64,000 nt of DNA, taken from Sphingopyxis sp. USTB-05. Its GTDB lineage: Bacteria > Pseudomonadota > Alphaproteobacteria > Sphingomonadales > Sphingomonadaceae. Below, one piece after another: positions 44,669 to 54,110 of the stretch. The stretch spans positions 1,364,001-1,428,000 of the forward strand of contig NZ_CP084712.1 in assembly GCF_023822045.1 (NCBI RefSeq), in the 5' to 3' direction. Below the pieces are notes generated by a model. It worked only from the letters and a program-made list of their open reading frames with translations, ran no database searches and had not been told where the DNA came from. Both the position numbers and the translations under genes were made by a program. Positions within the stretch are counted from its first letter, which is position 1, and every line of letters starts with the position of its first letter.

Positions 44669-46114
44669 CTATAGATATTTCTTCGTCACCAGCTGCGACC
44701 CTTCGGGATCGCGCAGGCCGACACCAATCGACGCGCGGATCGAATCGCTTTCGGCCGATGCCACCGGATAGGCGCAATAGTCGGCTGCATAGAAGGCGCT
44801 GGGCCGATGATTGCCCGACAGTCCGATGCCGCCGAACGGAGCCGCCGACGAGGCGCCGTTGGTCGGTCGGTTCCAGTTGATGACGCCCGCACGCGCATTG
44901 GCCCAGAACTGGTCGTAAAGTTGCGGTGTGCCGCCGATCAGCGATGCCGACAGGCCAAAGGCAGTGTTGTTCGCCTCGGCGATTGCCGCCTCGAAGCTGT
45001 CGACGCGAACAACCTGCAAAAGCGGACCGAACAGCTCGATATCGGGACGTTCGCGCATGGCGGTGACGTCAATGATACCGGGCGTCAGGAAGGGGCGCCC
45101 GGCGATCGGCCGCGTCATATGGCGGATCACCTTGCCGCCGTTCGACATCAGGATCAGGAAGCTTTCGGTCAGACCGTCGGCCGCCTCATTGTCGATCACC
45201 GGCCCCATATAGGGTGATGGATCGGCGTGCGGATGGTCGACGATCAACCGGTTCGCGATCTGGCAAACCTCGTCGACCAGCGCATCGGCGAGACTGTCCC
45301 TGACGATCAGCCGGCGCGCATTGCTGCAGCGCTGCCCGGCGCTGAGAAACGCCGACTGGACGACGATGATCGCGGCGGTGCGGATGTCGGCGGTGTCCCA
45401 CACGACGATCGGGTTATTACCCCCCATTTCGAGCGCGAGCATCTTGCCCGGCTTGCCCGCAAACTGACGATTGAGCGCAAGTCCGGTGCGCGCCGATCCG
45501 GTGAAGAGCAGCCCGTCGATGCCTTCATGGCCCGCGAGCGCCTTGCCCGTTTCGGGGCCGCCGATGACGAGGCGAAGCACCTCCGGCGGGACGCCGGCGC
45601 TGTGAAACAGTTCGACCAGCTTCGCGCCGACAGCGGGCGTCTTCTCCGACGGTTTGAACAGCACCGAATTTCCGGCGATCAGCGCGGGGACGATATGGCC
45701 GTTGGGCAGGTGTGCAGGGAAATTATAGGGGCCGAGCACTGCAAGCGCGCCGTGCGGCTTGTGCCGCACCGCGTTGCGGAGCCCCATCGCGCCCTCGATC
45801 CGCCGGTTGGAAGTGCGTTCGGCATAGGCTTTGACCGAAATATCGACCTTGTTCGCGACCGATTCGACTTCGGTTCGCGCTTCCCAAAGCGGCTTGCCGG
45901 TTTCGCGGGCGATCAGATCTGCAAATGCTTCACCCTCGGCCTTTACGCGGTCGACGAAGCGGCGGAGTGTTTCGGTACGGAAGGTGACGGGTTTCGCCGC
46001 CCATTCAGGCCAGGCGCGACGGGCAATTTCGACCTCGGTATCGATGTCGCTGACCGGCCCGCGCCAGAGCTCTTCGCCGGTTGCGGGTTCGAAGGAAATC
46101 AAGGGCTCGCTCAT
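44669..46114 (-). CDS. astD: N-succinylglutamate 5-semialdehyde dehydrogenase
   Basis: 481 residues of the aldehyde dehydrogenase superfamily. NAD-binding and catalytic parts are visible: VLGPYNFPAHLPNGHIVPALIAGNSVLFKPSEKTPAVG (family-typical for AstD), ALEMGGNNPIVVWD with the catalytic Glu region, and SAGQRCSNARRLIV with the nucleophile Cys. ATG 46114 gives the MSEPLISFEPATGEELWRG start. In most hosts it acts in arginine succinyltransferase catabolism, but no astA/B/C/E gene is nearby. It is divergent from the hydrolase at 46265. Confidence 0.88.
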   Translation of the reverse strand: MSEPLISFEPATGEELWRGPVSDIDTEVEIARRAWPEWAAKPVTFRTETLRRFVDRVKAEGEAFADLIARETGKPLWEARTEVESVANKVDISVKAYAERTSNRRIEGAMGLRNAVRHKPHGALAVLGPYNFPAHLPNGHIVPALIAGNSVLFKPSEKTPAVGAKLVELFHSAGVPPEVLRLVIGGPETGKALAGHEGIDGLLFTGSARTGLALNRQFAGKPGKMLALEMGGNNPIVVWDTADIRTAAIIVVQSAFLSAGQRCSNARRLIVRDSLADALVDEVCQIANRLIVDHPHADPSPYMGPVIDNEAADGLTESFLILMSNGGKVIRHMTRPIAGRPFLTPGIIDVTAMRERPDIELFGPLLQVVRVDSFEAAIAEANNTAFGLSASLIGGTPQLYDQFWANARAGVINWNRPTNGASSAAPFGGIGLSGNHRPSAFYAADYCAYPVASAESDSIRASIGVGLRDPEGSQLVTKKYL

Positions 46115-46264
46115 GGTCGTCCGCGTCTTATCGGTGAAAGCGGGCAGGGGCAACCTGCGCCGCGTCGGCGCCACGGATTGCTTGCGCCGCGCGGCGCGGT
46201 TGGCGATAGACGGGGGCGAGTCCCGCGTCGGGGCATTTGAGACGAAGCAAGGGGACGTGCCATA

Positions 46265-47170
46265 TTGGCCCAGCAGGATGCAAAGCAGGATGGGCGCCGC
46301 GACTGGTCGGACCAATATTGGTGGTCGCACGACGGCGTCCGGCTGCACGCGCGCGTCTATGCAGGCCCCGACGGCAGCGAAACTGCTCCGCCGGTGCTGT
46401 GCATGCCCGGGCTGGCACGCAACGCGCGCGATTTCGAGGCGCTGGCCCCGCATGTCGCACAATATCGCAAGGTAATCGTCATCGAGTTTCGCGGGCGGGG
46501 CGAGAGCGCCTATGCCAAGGATCCGATGACCTATGTCCCGCTGACCTATGTGCAGGACGTGGTCGCGCTGCTCGACGAACTCAAGATCGTGCGTTTCGCG
46601 GCGATCGGCACGTCGCTCGGCGGACTGGTCGCGATGCTGATGGCCGCGACGCTGCCGGGGCGTCTTGTCGGCGTGGTACTGAACGACGTCGGTCCCGAAC
46701 TCCAAGCGGCCGGGCTCGAGCGCATCCGCGATTATATCGGCGCCGGCGGCAGCCAGCCGACGTGGATGCATGCTGCCCGGGCGTTCGCCGAACTTAACGG
46801 TTCGGTCTACCCGGGCTATGGCATCCACGACTGGCTGCGGCTGACCAAGCGCACGCACAGACTTACGCCCGAGGGCAGGATCGTCACCGATTATGACAAG
46901 CAGATCGCGGCGCCGCTGCGCGTGCCGAACGGTGGCGATGCCGGGGTCGATCTGTGGCCCGCATATCGCGCGCTCGGCGACGTTCCGCTGCTGATCCTGC
47001 GCGGCGCGCTTTCGGACATATTGGCGCGCCCGGCGGGAGAGAAAATGGCAGCCGAATTGCCGCGCGCACGGCTGATCGAAGTGCCGGGCGTCGGTCATGC
47101 GCCGACCATGGACGAACCCGAGGCGCGTGCGGCGATCGACGCGTGGGCCGCGGAGCTTCCGCAGGCGTGA
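46265..47170 (+). CDS. Alpha/beta-fold hydrolase
   Basis: 301 residues from a TTG at 46265 (no ATG nearby gives a better frame). LCMPGLARNARDFEALAPHVAQYRKVIVIEFRGRGES is the oxyanion and strand region, and the nucleophile elbow is IGTSLGGLVAML (G-T-S-L-G). The catalytic His is in VPGVGHAPTMDEPEA. The substrate is unknown. Four-base overlap (GTGA) with the glycosyltransferase gene, so the two are co-translated. Confidence 0.88.
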   Translation: MAQQDAKQDGRRDWSDQYWWSHDGVRLHARVYAGPDGSETAPPVLCMPGLARNARDFEALAPHVAQYRKVIVIEFRGRGESAYAKDPMTYVPLTYVQDVVALLDELKIVRFAAIGTSLGGLVAMLMAATLPGRLVGVVLNDVGPELQAAGLERIRDYIGAGGSQPTWMHAARAFAELNGSVYPGYGIHDWLRLTKRTHRLTPEGRIVTDYDKQIAAPLRVPNGGDAGVDLWPAYRALGDVPLLILRGALSDILARPAGEKMAAELPRARLIEVPGVGHAPTMDEPEARAAIDAWAAELPQA

Positions 47171-48348
47171 GCGCGGACGAGCCTGCGCCACCCTGGCCGA
47201 TCCGCATTTTGCACCTCCATTCGAGTTTTTCGCTTGGCGGAAAGGAGGCGCGTGCCGTCCGGTTGATGAACCTGATGGGGGACCGCGCGCATCACACGAT
47301 CCTCTCGGCAATGCCCGAAGCGCTCGGCGCGCGAGAGGCGATCGATCCTCGAATTGTGGTCGATTTTCCGAAGGATGCGCCGCCCCTTCACGGCAAGCCC
47401 TCGCTCGGCCGATACCGCGACCTCGCGCATTACATGCTGAATTTCGAGCTGGTGCTGAGCTATAATTGGGGGGCGATGGATGGGGTGATGGCGCATCGCC
47501 TCCATTGGAACCGACTGTGGGACCATATGCCGCCCAGCCTTATCCATCATGAGGACGGGTTCAACGAGGACGAAAGCGTCCGGCGCAACTGGAAACGCAA
47601 CCTGTTCCGCCGCGCGGCGCTGAAACACACGCTCGGCGTCGCGGTGCCCTCGACAATTTTGCAGCGGATCGCCGCCGATGAATGGGGCGTCGGACCCCGC
47701 ACCCACCTGATCCGCAACGGCATAGACGTCGCGGCTTACGCGACGGGGCCTTCGACGCGGATCCCCGGTTTCCAACGTCGCGACGGGGAGGTCGTGATCG
47801 GCACGGTGGCGGGGTTGCGCAAGGTCAAGGATTTGCCGAGGCTGGTGCGCGCCGTAGCGACCTTGCCGCCGCATGTCCGGCTGGTAATCGTCGGAGAAGG
47901 TCCGGAGCGCGCGGCAATCGAAGCCCAGGCAAGGGCGTCGGGCATGGCGGATCGGCTGGTCATGCCCGGCTTCATGGCGGAGCCTGCGCGCTGGATCGGG
48001 CATTTCGACTTGCTCGTGCTATCATCGCTGAGTGAACAGGCGCCGATCGCGGTGATCGAGGCGATGGCCGCGGGGCTGCCTGTCGTGAGTCCTGTGGTTG
48101 GTGATGTTGCGACGATGGTGTCGGATGCGAACCGGCCATATATCGCTGGCGACGAGGGCGCTTTTCGTGTGGCGCTCGCGGAAGTTGTAGAAAGTGCCGC
48201 GCATCGTGCCGATGTCGGCGCCGCGAACCGGCGGGTGGCGGCGGAACGGTTCGACGAATCTATTATGGTCGACGCTTATGAAAAGCTCTATGCTCGCGCG
48301 CTTGAAGGTTATGGGCCGTTCAGCGGCGGATGGGTCGGCTTCGATTGA
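47167..48348 (+). CDS. Glycosyltransferase family 4
   Basis: 393 residues from GTG 47167, which overlaps the hydrolase stop. The N-terminal domain begins RILHLHSSFSLGGKEARAVRLMN. The C-terminal GT-B domain has RNGIDVAAY, GTVAGLRKVKDLPRLVRAVATLP, VGEGPERAAIE and the EX7E motif in LSEQAPIAVIEAMAAGLPVV. It transfers a sugar from a nucleotide donor to an unknown acceptor. No other polysaccharide genes are adjacent, so a specific role in capsule or glycolipid synthesis cannot be given. Confidence 0.9.
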   Translation: MSADEPAPPWPIRILHLHSSFSLGGKEARAVRLMNLMGDRAHHTILSAMPEALGAREAIDPRIVVDFPKDAPPLHGKPSLGRYRDLAHYMLNFELVLSYNWGAMDGVMAHRLHWNRLWDHMPPSLIHHEDGFNEDESVRRNWKRNLFRRAALKHTLGVAVPSTILQRIAADEWGVGPRTHLIRNGIDVAAYATGPSTRIPGFQRRDGEVVIGTVAGLRKVKDLPRLVRAVATLPPHVRLVIVGEGPERAAIEAQARASGMADRLVMPGFMAEPARWIGHFDLLVLSSLSEQAPIAVIEAMAAGLPVVSPVVGDVATMVSDANRPYIAGDEGAFRVALAEVVESAAHRADVGAANRRVAAERFDESIMVDAYEKLYARALEGYGPFSGGWVGFD

Positions 48349-48432
48349 CAAAAGAGCCGAATTTCCGCTTACGCAAGCGGCAACGGGGGCCGGTTCGCAG
48401 GCGCGGATCGGCGGAGAGAGAGAAGGTCTAGA

Positions 48433-49836
48433 GTGTTCAAAGGTTTGAAGCCCATCCTTTATGGCGGGCGTGAAGTCTGGCCGCTGGTCGAAGGCGGCAA
48501 GGGCGTGTCGGCGACCAACCATATGTCCAGCGGCGCCTGGGCCGCGGCGGGCGGGATTGGCACCGTGTCGGCGGTGAACGCCGACAGCTATGACGCCGAA
48601 GGCAAGATCATTCCGCAAATCTATCGCGCGCTGACGCGCAAGGAGCGTCACGAGGAGCTGATCCAGTACGGGATCGAAGGTGCCGTCGCACAGGTCAAGC
48701 GCGCGTATGACGTGTCGGGTGGCAAGGGTGCGATCAACATCAACGTGCTCTGGGAAATGGGCGGCGCGCAGCAGATTCTCGAAGGGGTGCTGGAACGGAC
48801 CAAAGGTCTTGTCGCAGGCGTCACCTGCGGCGCAGGCATGCCGTACAAGCTGAGCGAAATCGCCGCGCGGCACAATGTGCTGTATCTGCCGATCATCAGC
48901 TCGGCGCGCGCCTTTCGCGCGCTGTGGAAGCGCGCGTACAGCAAGGTTCCGCATTTGCTTGGCGCGGTGGTGTACGAAGATCCCTGGCTTGCTGGCGGGC
49001 ATAACGGCCTGTCGAACGCCGAAGATCCGCTGGTGCCACAGGACCCCTATCCGCGCGTCGCCGCGGTGCGCGAAACGATGCGTGCCGAGGGGATTGCGGA
49101 CGATGTGCCGATCGTGATGGCGGGCGGCGTCTGGTATTTGCGCGACTGGGAAAACTGGATCGACAATCCTGAACTCGGTCAAATCGCGTTCCAATACGGC
49201 ACGCGGCCGCTGCTGACCGAGGAAAGCCCGATTCCGCAACAGTGGAAGGATCGCTTGCGCACGCTCGACGACGGTGACGTGCTGCTGCACCGCTTCTCGC
49301 CGACGGGTTTCTACTCGAGCGCGGTGCGCAACCCGTTCCTCCGCGATCTCGAAGCGCGGTCGGAGCGGCAGATTCCCTATTCGAAGCAGGAAGCGGGCGA
49401 TCACATCGTCCAACTTGACGTCGGAGTGAAGGGCAAGAATTTCTGGGTCACCCCGCACGACCGCGCCCGCGCGCGCGACTGGTTCGCCGAGGGCTACACC
49501 GAAGCGCTTAAGACCCCCGACAACACGGTAGTCTTCGTGACCGAGGTGGACAAGGCGATGATCCGCAAGGATCAGACCGATTGCATGGGCTGCCTCTCGC
49601 ATTGCGGTTTTTCGTCATGGAAGGACCATGACGATTACACCACCGGCTATCTCGCCGACCCCCGCAGCTTCTGCATTCAGAAGACGCTGCAGGACATCGC
49701 GCACGATGGCGATACCGAGCAGAATTTGATGTTTGCGGGCCATGCCGCATTCAATTTCAAGACCGATCCCTTTTATTCGAACAACTTCACGCCGACGGTG
49801 AAGCAACTCGTCGATCGGATTTTGACGGGCGATTGA
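48433..49836 (+). CDS. Nitronate monooxygenase-like flavoprotein with cysteine-rich C-terminal tail
   Basis: 467 residues, GTG start at 48433 with a purine-rich Shine-Dalgarno (ggagagagagaagg). The TIM-barrel FMN enzyme has an N-terminal GGREVWPLVEGGKGVSATNHMSSGAWAAAGGIG region and the catalytic/flavin region VIMAGGVWYLRDWENWIDNPELGQIAFQYGTRPLLTEESP. The C-terminal ~110 residues carry the Cys cluster TDCMGCLSHCGF, which is unusual for simple nitronate monooxygenases. It may be an NAD(P)H-dependent flavin oxidoreductase variant. Substrate unknown. Confidence 0.8.
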   Translation: MFKGLKPILYGGREVWPLVEGGKGVSATNHMSSGAWAAAGGIGTVSAVNADSYDAEGKIIPQIYRALTRKERHEELIQYGIEGAVAQVKRAYDVSGGKGAININVLWEMGGAQQILEGVLERTKGLVAGVTCGAGMPYKLSEIAARHNVLYLPIISSARAFRALWKRAYSKVPHLLGAVVYEDPWLAGGHNGLSNAEDPLVPQDPYPRVAAVRETMRAEGIADDVPIVMAGGVWYLRDWENWIDNPELGQIAFQYGTRPLLTEESPIPQQWKDRLRTLDDGDVLLHRFSPTGFYSSAVRNPFLRDLEARSERQIPYSKQEAGDHIVQLDVGVKGKNFWVTPHDRARARDWFAEGYTEALKTPDNTVVFVTEVDKAMIRKDQTDCMGCLSHCGFSSWKDHDDYTTGYLADPRSFCIQKTLQDIAHDGDTEQNLMFAGHAAFNFKTDPFYSNNFTPTVKQLVDRILTGD

Positions 49837-49857
49837 TGGATTTGGGAGGGGTGGGGC

Positions 49858-50856
49858 TCAGGCCCAACCCTCCAGCACCTGATCGGGCGGACGATGGCCG
49901 TCGCACCAGGCGCGGATGTTGGCGATAACCTTTTCGCCCGACGCCTCCCGACCCTCGATCGTCGCCGAACCGAGGTGCGGGAGCAGCACGACATTGTCGA
50001 GCGCGAGCAAGGCCGGGTCGACCGCGGGCTCATGCGTATAGACATCGAGCCCCGCGCCGGCGATGCGGCCGGTCTGGAGCGCCGCGACCAGCGCCTTTTC
50101 ATCGACGATTTCGCCGCGCGCCGTGTTGATCAGATAAGCGGTCGGCTTCATTGCGCCGATCCGCGCCGCATTGACCATCTCGTGCGTCTCGCTGGTGTGC
50201 GGGCAGTGGATCGTGACCACGTCGCTGATCCTGAGCAGCGTGTCGACGCTCGCATGATAGCTTGCGCCGAGTTCTTCTTCGATCGCTTCGGGCAGGCGGC
50301 GACGGTTGTGATAATGGATCGACAGGCCGAACGCGCGGGCACGGCGTGCGACCGCCAGGCCGATACGGCCCATGCCAATGATGCCGAGCAATTTGCCGCC
50401 GACGCGGTGCCCGAGCATCGCGCTCGGCGCCCAGCCGGCCCATTGGCCCGAACGCATCAGTTTCTCACCTTCGGCGAGCCGGCGCGGGACGCTGAGGATC
50501 AGCGCCATCGTCATATCGGCGGTATCTTCGGTGAAGACGCCGGGCGTATTCGACACCATGATGCCCTTTGCCCGCGCGGCGGCGAGGTCGATATGATCGA
50601 CTCCCGCGCCGAAATTGGCGATCAGCTTCAGCCGGTCGCCCGCGGAATTGATGATATCCGCGTCGATCTCGTCGGTCACCGTAGGTACGAAGACGTCGCA
50701 GTCGGCGACGGCCGCCTTCAACTGGTCGCGCGTGAAAGCCTCATCGCGCGCCGACAGCGACACGTCGAACAATTCGGCCATGCGGCCTTCGACGTGCGGC
50801 ATCAGTTGGCGGGTGACGATGACGCGCGGGCGTTTGGGACGTGATGAATCGGGCAT
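49858..50856 (-). CDS. D-isomer-specific 2-hydroxyacid dehydrogenase (glyoxylate reductase-like)
   Basis: 332 residues. The NAD-binding motif is LLGIIGMGRIGLAVARRARAFGL (GxGxxG). The catalytic Arg (LINTARGEIVDEKAL), the Glu in GLDVYTHEPAV and the His in LLPHLGSATIE are present. ATG 50856 (MPDSSRPKRPRVIVTRQLMPHVEG) is preferred over a longer frame. It probably reduces a 2-oxoacid such as glyoxylate or hydroxypyruvate. Converges with the nitronate monooxygenase gene (21-bp gap). Confidence 0.92.
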   Translation of the reverse strand: MPDSSRPKRPRVIVTRQLMPHVEGRMAELFDVSLSARDEAFTRDQLKAAVADCDVFVPTVTDEIDADIINSAGDRLKLIANFGAGVDHIDLAAARAKGIMVSNTPGVFTEDTADMTMALILSVPRRLAEGEKLMRSGQWAGWAPSAMLGHRVGGKLLGIIGMGRIGLAVARRARAFGLSIHYHNRRRLPEAIEEELGASYHASVDTLLRISDVVTIHCPHTSETHEMVNAARIGAMKPTAYLINTARGEIVDEKALVAALQTGRIAGAGLDVYTHEPAVDPALLALDNVVLLPHLGSATIEGREASGEKVIANIRAWCDGHRPPDQVLEGWA

Positions 50857-50982
50857 GGCGCCGATAGAGCGCGCCGCGCCATGGCGGTCAAGAGCGTCCG
50901 AGATGAAAAAGGCTGGGGACGAACGCAGCCTTTTGCACGGCGAACGGTTGAAATGCGGGTATGAGTTTGACAAGGCAGAGCG

Positions 50983-51441
50983 ATGACCTGCCGCCATATC
51001 TTGATCGCCGCCGTGCTGATGGCCACCGTGGGACCGGCCACAGCCCAATCCGACGTCGAATTGCCCTATTGGGCGTCGATCAACGTCGACGAAGCGCGGA
51101 TGCGCAAGGGACCATCACCCGATGTGCCGGTAATCTGGGAGTATCGCCGGAAAGATTTGCCCGTAAAGGTCGTCGCGCGATTCGAAACATGGCGCAAGAT
51201 CGAGGATCCCGACGGGACGCAAGGCTGGATGGCAGCGCGGCTCCTAAGCCGGACACGCACCGCGATAGTGATCGGTGAAGTCCGTCCGATGCGCGAAGAC
51301 GCGAGTGCGTCGGCGGCGGTCGCCTATCGCGCCGAGCCCGGCGTGGTCGGTCGGATTACCGACTGCAAGAACGGCTGGTGCCTGTTCGACGTGAAGGGCC
51401 GCAAGGGCTGGATCCAGACCGACCATATCTGGGGCGACTGA
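50983..51441 (+). CDS. Secreted SH3-domain protein
   Basis: 152 residues. A signal peptide (MTCRHILIAAVLMATVGPATAQ) precedes two SH3-like repeats: SINVDEARMRKGPSPDVPVIWEYRRKDLPVKVVARFETWRKIEDPDGTQGWMAARLLS, and PMREDASASAAVAYRAEPGVVGRITDCKNGWCLFDVKGRKGWIQTDHIWGD, with a Cys pair. This fits bacterial SH3 (SH3_4-type) periplasmic proteins that bind peptidoglycan or peptides. It is divergent from the dehydrogenase gene. Confidence 0.87.
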   Translation: MTCRHILIAAVLMATVGPATAQSDVELPYWASINVDEARMRKGPSPDVPVIWEYRRKDLPVKVVARFETWRKIEDPDGTQGWMAARLLSRTRTAIVIGEVRPMREDASASAAVAYRAEPGVVGRITDCKNGWCLFDVKGRKGWIQTDHIWGD

Positions 51442-51483
51442 TCGCTCCCGGATATTCGGCGAATACCGCTTCCTGACGATTGT

Positions 51484-51882
51484 TTAGCTCTTCTTTGGTG
51501 TAACCGTTACAGCGGTTCCGTCGGGTGCCGTAGCGGTGAAGCTGCCGTCGGCAGCAACGGGCGAGAGCGCCCAGCATGCCTCAGCCTCATCGCCGTCGGG
51601 ATCAAAACAATCCTTGCCGTCCTTGTGCGCGAACTTGCCCTTTTTGACGGTTTTTCCGGCCGCGTCGGTGTCGACATAGGTTCCGTCGGCGTTGATGACC
51701 GTCGAAGCCGTCGTGCCGTCGGCCATTTTGACGTCATAGCTGCCCGGAGCGGTTCCCGGATTGGCTGCGGGTGCAGGCGCTGCGGTTTCAGTCGGGGTCG
51801 CTGCGGGTTCTTTCGACTTCTCGGTTTTTTGCGAACAGGCCGACAGCGTCGCGAGCGTGGCTAGCAGAACCAGTTTTTTCAT
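51484..51882 (-). CDS. Small lipoprotein, unknown function
   Basis: 132 residues from ATG 51882. The signal peptide ends in the lipobox LSAC, followed by a low-complexity linker (KTEKSKEPAATPTETAAPAPAANPG) and a small beta domain (GSYDVKMADGTTASTVINADGTYVDTDAAGKTVKKGKF...). It contains two cysteines (DCFD, EACW). Likely anchored to an envelope membrane. Function not assigned. Converges with the SH3 gene. Confidence 0.82.
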   Translation of the reverse strand: MKKLVLLATLATLSACSQKTEKSKEPAATPTETAAPAPAANPGTAPGSYDVKMADGTTASTVINADGTYVDTDAAGKTVKKGKFAHKDGKDCFDPDGDEAEACWALSPVAADGSFTATAPDGTAVTVTPKKS

Positions 51883-52011
51883 GTCGATTTCTCCCCACAA
51901 GAACGGCCGCAGGCTATGCCCTTCGCGGCCAAGTCGCAACGACAATCGCCGACCGCAAAAAGGGCCGATGGTTGCCCATCGACCCTCTTTGAAACGAAAG
52001 GATATTATCGT

Positions 52012-52482
52012 TTAGCGGCGCCAGTTGAAGTGGTTCCGGTAAACCTTGACCACCCGGCCATTCCGCTCGTTGACGAGCAGCAGGTCGTTGTAGTGGCGCA
52101 CGTAAGTCAGGTTGCGACCGGCGCGCGGCACACCCCAGCGGCTGTCCCAGGTCGGGCGATAGCTGGGCGCGTAATAGTTCGAACGCAGGGTCGAACCGAC
52201 ACGGAACGACTGATATTTGAACGGCGCGCGATAATTCTGGTAGCGCGTGTCGCGGCGCCAGTCGCGCTGGCTTTCGCGCAGGTCCTTCCGCGCGTCGCGG
52301 ACGTCATGGCGGGCATCGCGGACGTCGCGGTGGTCGCCGTAACGCTGAGCGTTACGCAGGTCGCGCTGTTCTTCGCGCAATTCCTTGCGATCATTACGGA
52401 TTTCGCGATTCTGCGCCTGCGCGACAGCCGGAACCATCATCGCGGCGATCAGGCCGGCGGTGAGAAATTTCATCTTCTTCAT
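52012..52482 (-). CDS. RcnB-family periplasmic protein
   Basis: 156 residues from ATG 52482. A signal peptide (MKKMKFLTAGLIAAMMVPAVAQA) is followed by a highly charged Arg/Asp helical region (RELREEQRDLR..RDVRDARHDVRDARKDLRES) and the C-terminal RcnB-like domain APFKYQSFRVGSTLRSNYY..WGVPRAGRNLTYVRHYNDLLLVNERNGRVVKVYRNHFNWRR. RcnB is linked to nickel/cobalt homeostasis in enterobacteria; the role here is unknown. Confidence 0.88.
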   Translation of the reverse strand: MKKMKFLTAGLIAAMMVPAVAQAQNREIRNDRKELREEQRDLRNAQRYGDHRDVRDARHDVRDARKDLRESQRDWRRDTRYQNYRAPFKYQSFRVGSTLRSNYYAPSYRPTWDSRWGVPRAGRNLTYVRHYNDLLLVNERNGRVVKVYRNHFNWRR

Positions 52483-52667
52483 TGTGCCATTCCTTTGCAT
52501 CGTCAGGGGGGAGGGGATTTCGCCCGATGACAGGAATGGTTTAGGCGAGTCGGTTTGAACCGAACCGGAATGCCGCGTTTATTTTCAGGTCATTAGTGTC
52601 GCAAATTGTCGCCGGAATGCGATCGGGCGTCGTACTTGCGGGTTTGATGCCGGGAACGCTTCAATTT

Positions 52668-52749
52668 CGTCATTGCGAGCGGAGCGAAGCAATCCAGGGC
52701 GGTGGTCACCGCACTGGATTGCCGCGTCGCTGCGCTCCTCGCAATGACG
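52668..52749. repeat. Palindromic repeat, family B
   Basis: cgtcattgcgagcggagcgaagcaatccagggcgg and the complement actggattgccgcgtcgctgcgctcctcgcaatgacg. Fourth copy of the family. It lies between the RcnB-like gene and the 3' end of the thiolase gene. Confidence 0.92.
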
Positions 52750-52762
52750 AGGAGTGATAGGT

Positions 52763-53950
52763 TCAGACGAGTTCGATCGCCACCGCGGTCGCTTCGCCGC
52801 CGCCGATGCAGAGGCTCGCGATGCCGCGCGTCTTCCCGTGACGCTGGAGCGCCGCGATCAGCGTCGTGATGATGCGCGTGCCGCTGGCACCGATCGGATG
52901 ACCGAGCGCGGTTGCGCCGCCATGGACGTTGATCTTTTCGTGCGGGATGCCGAGGTCGTGCATCGCGAACATCGCGACGCAAGCGAAGGCTTCATTGACT
53001 TCGAACAGGTCGACATCGCCGATCGTCCAGCCGGCCTTTGCCAGCACCTTGTTGATCGCGCCGACGGGCGCGACGGTGAAATCCTTGGGCTCCTGTGCAT
53101 GCGCGGCGTGCGCAACGAGCTTTGCGACCGGCTTCGCTCCCTTGGCTTCGGCAACCGACTGACGCGTCAGCACGACGGCTGCGGCGCCGTCCGAAATCGA
53201 TGAGCTGGTCGCTGCGGTGATCGTGCCATCCTTGGCAAAGGCGGGCTTCAGCGTCGGAATCTTGTCTGGCATGCCCTTGCCGGGCGCTTCGTCGGTGTCG
53301 ACGATCACGTCGCCCTTGCGACCCGAGATGGTGACGGGTGCGATTTCATTGGCGAAAGCACCGTCGGCGATCGCGGCCTTGGCGCGGCTCAGCGATTCGA
53401 TCGAATAGTCGTCCTGCGCCTGCCGCGAGAGCTGGTATGCGTCGGCGGTGTCCTGCGCAAAGGTGCCCATCGCGCGGCCCGCTTCATAAGCGTCTTCCAG
53501 TCCGTCGAGGAACATATGGTCATAGGCGGTGTCGTGGCCGATGCGCGCGCCGCCGCGATGCTTCTTGAGCAGATAGGGGGCGTTGGTCATCGATTCCATG
53601 CCGCCCGCGACGACGAGGTCGATGCTGCCAGCGGCGAGCGCCTCGGCGCCCATGATCACGGTCTGCATGCCCGAACCGCACACCTTGTTCACGGTCGTTG
53701 CCTGAACCGACTTGGGCAGGCCGGCCTTGATCGCGGCCTGACGTGCCGGTGCCTGGCCAAGCCCCGCGGGAAGCACGCAGCCCATATAGATGCGCTCGAT
53801 ATCGTCGCCCGACACGCCCGCGCGCTCAACCGCCGCCTTGACCGCGGTCGCGCCGAGATCGGTCGCGCTAGCGTCCGAAAGGCTGCCCTGCATGCTGCCC
53901 ATCGGGGTGCGCGCGTAGGAAAGGAAAACGACGGGATCAGTTGCGGTCAT
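52763..53950 (-). CDS. Acetyl-CoA C-acetyltransferase (thiolase)
   Basis: 395 residues from ATG 53950. It condenses or cleaves acyl-CoAs with acetyl-CoA (fatty-acid degradation or PHB/mevalonate-type reactions). The thiolase motifs are VNKVCGSGMQTVIMGAEAL with the nucleophile Cys, NEAFACVAMFAM, HGGATALGHPIGASG with the catalytic His, and the C-terminal second Cys in CIGGGEATAVAIE. Whether degradative or biosynthetic cannot be told. It is divergent from the aldehyde dehydrogenase at 54111. Confidence 0.93.
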   Translation of the reverse strand: MTATDPVVFLSYARTPMGSMQGSLSDASATDLGATAVKAAVERAGVSGDDIERIYMGCVLPAGLGQAPARQAAIKAGLPKSVQATTVNKVCGSGMQTVIMGAEALAAGSIDLVVAGGMESMTNAPYLLKKHRGGARIGHDTAYDHMFLDGLEDAYEAGRAMGTFAQDTADAYQLSRQAQDDYSIESLSRAKAAIADGAFANEIAPVTISGRKGDVIVDTDEAPGKGMPDKIPTLKPAFAKDGTITAATSSSISDGAAAVVLTRQSVAEAKGAKPVAKLVAHAAHAQEPKDFTVAPVGAINKVLAKAGWTIGDVDLFEVNEAFACVAMFAMHDLGIPHEKINVHGGATALGHPIGASGTRIITTLIAALQRHGKTRGIASLCIGGGEATAVAIELV

Positions 53951-54110
53951 ATCGAGAGACTCCGTAGGGGAAAGATACGTCGGCGGGTCGCTTAGCGCCT
54001 TTGCTGCACTTGCGAAAGAGGTACGGCCTAGATGGGCGGCCGGTTTCATCTTGCAACCCGCCGCGCGGCATGATCAAACGACGGCCGAACAGATATAGGG
54101 GAGACGGGTC

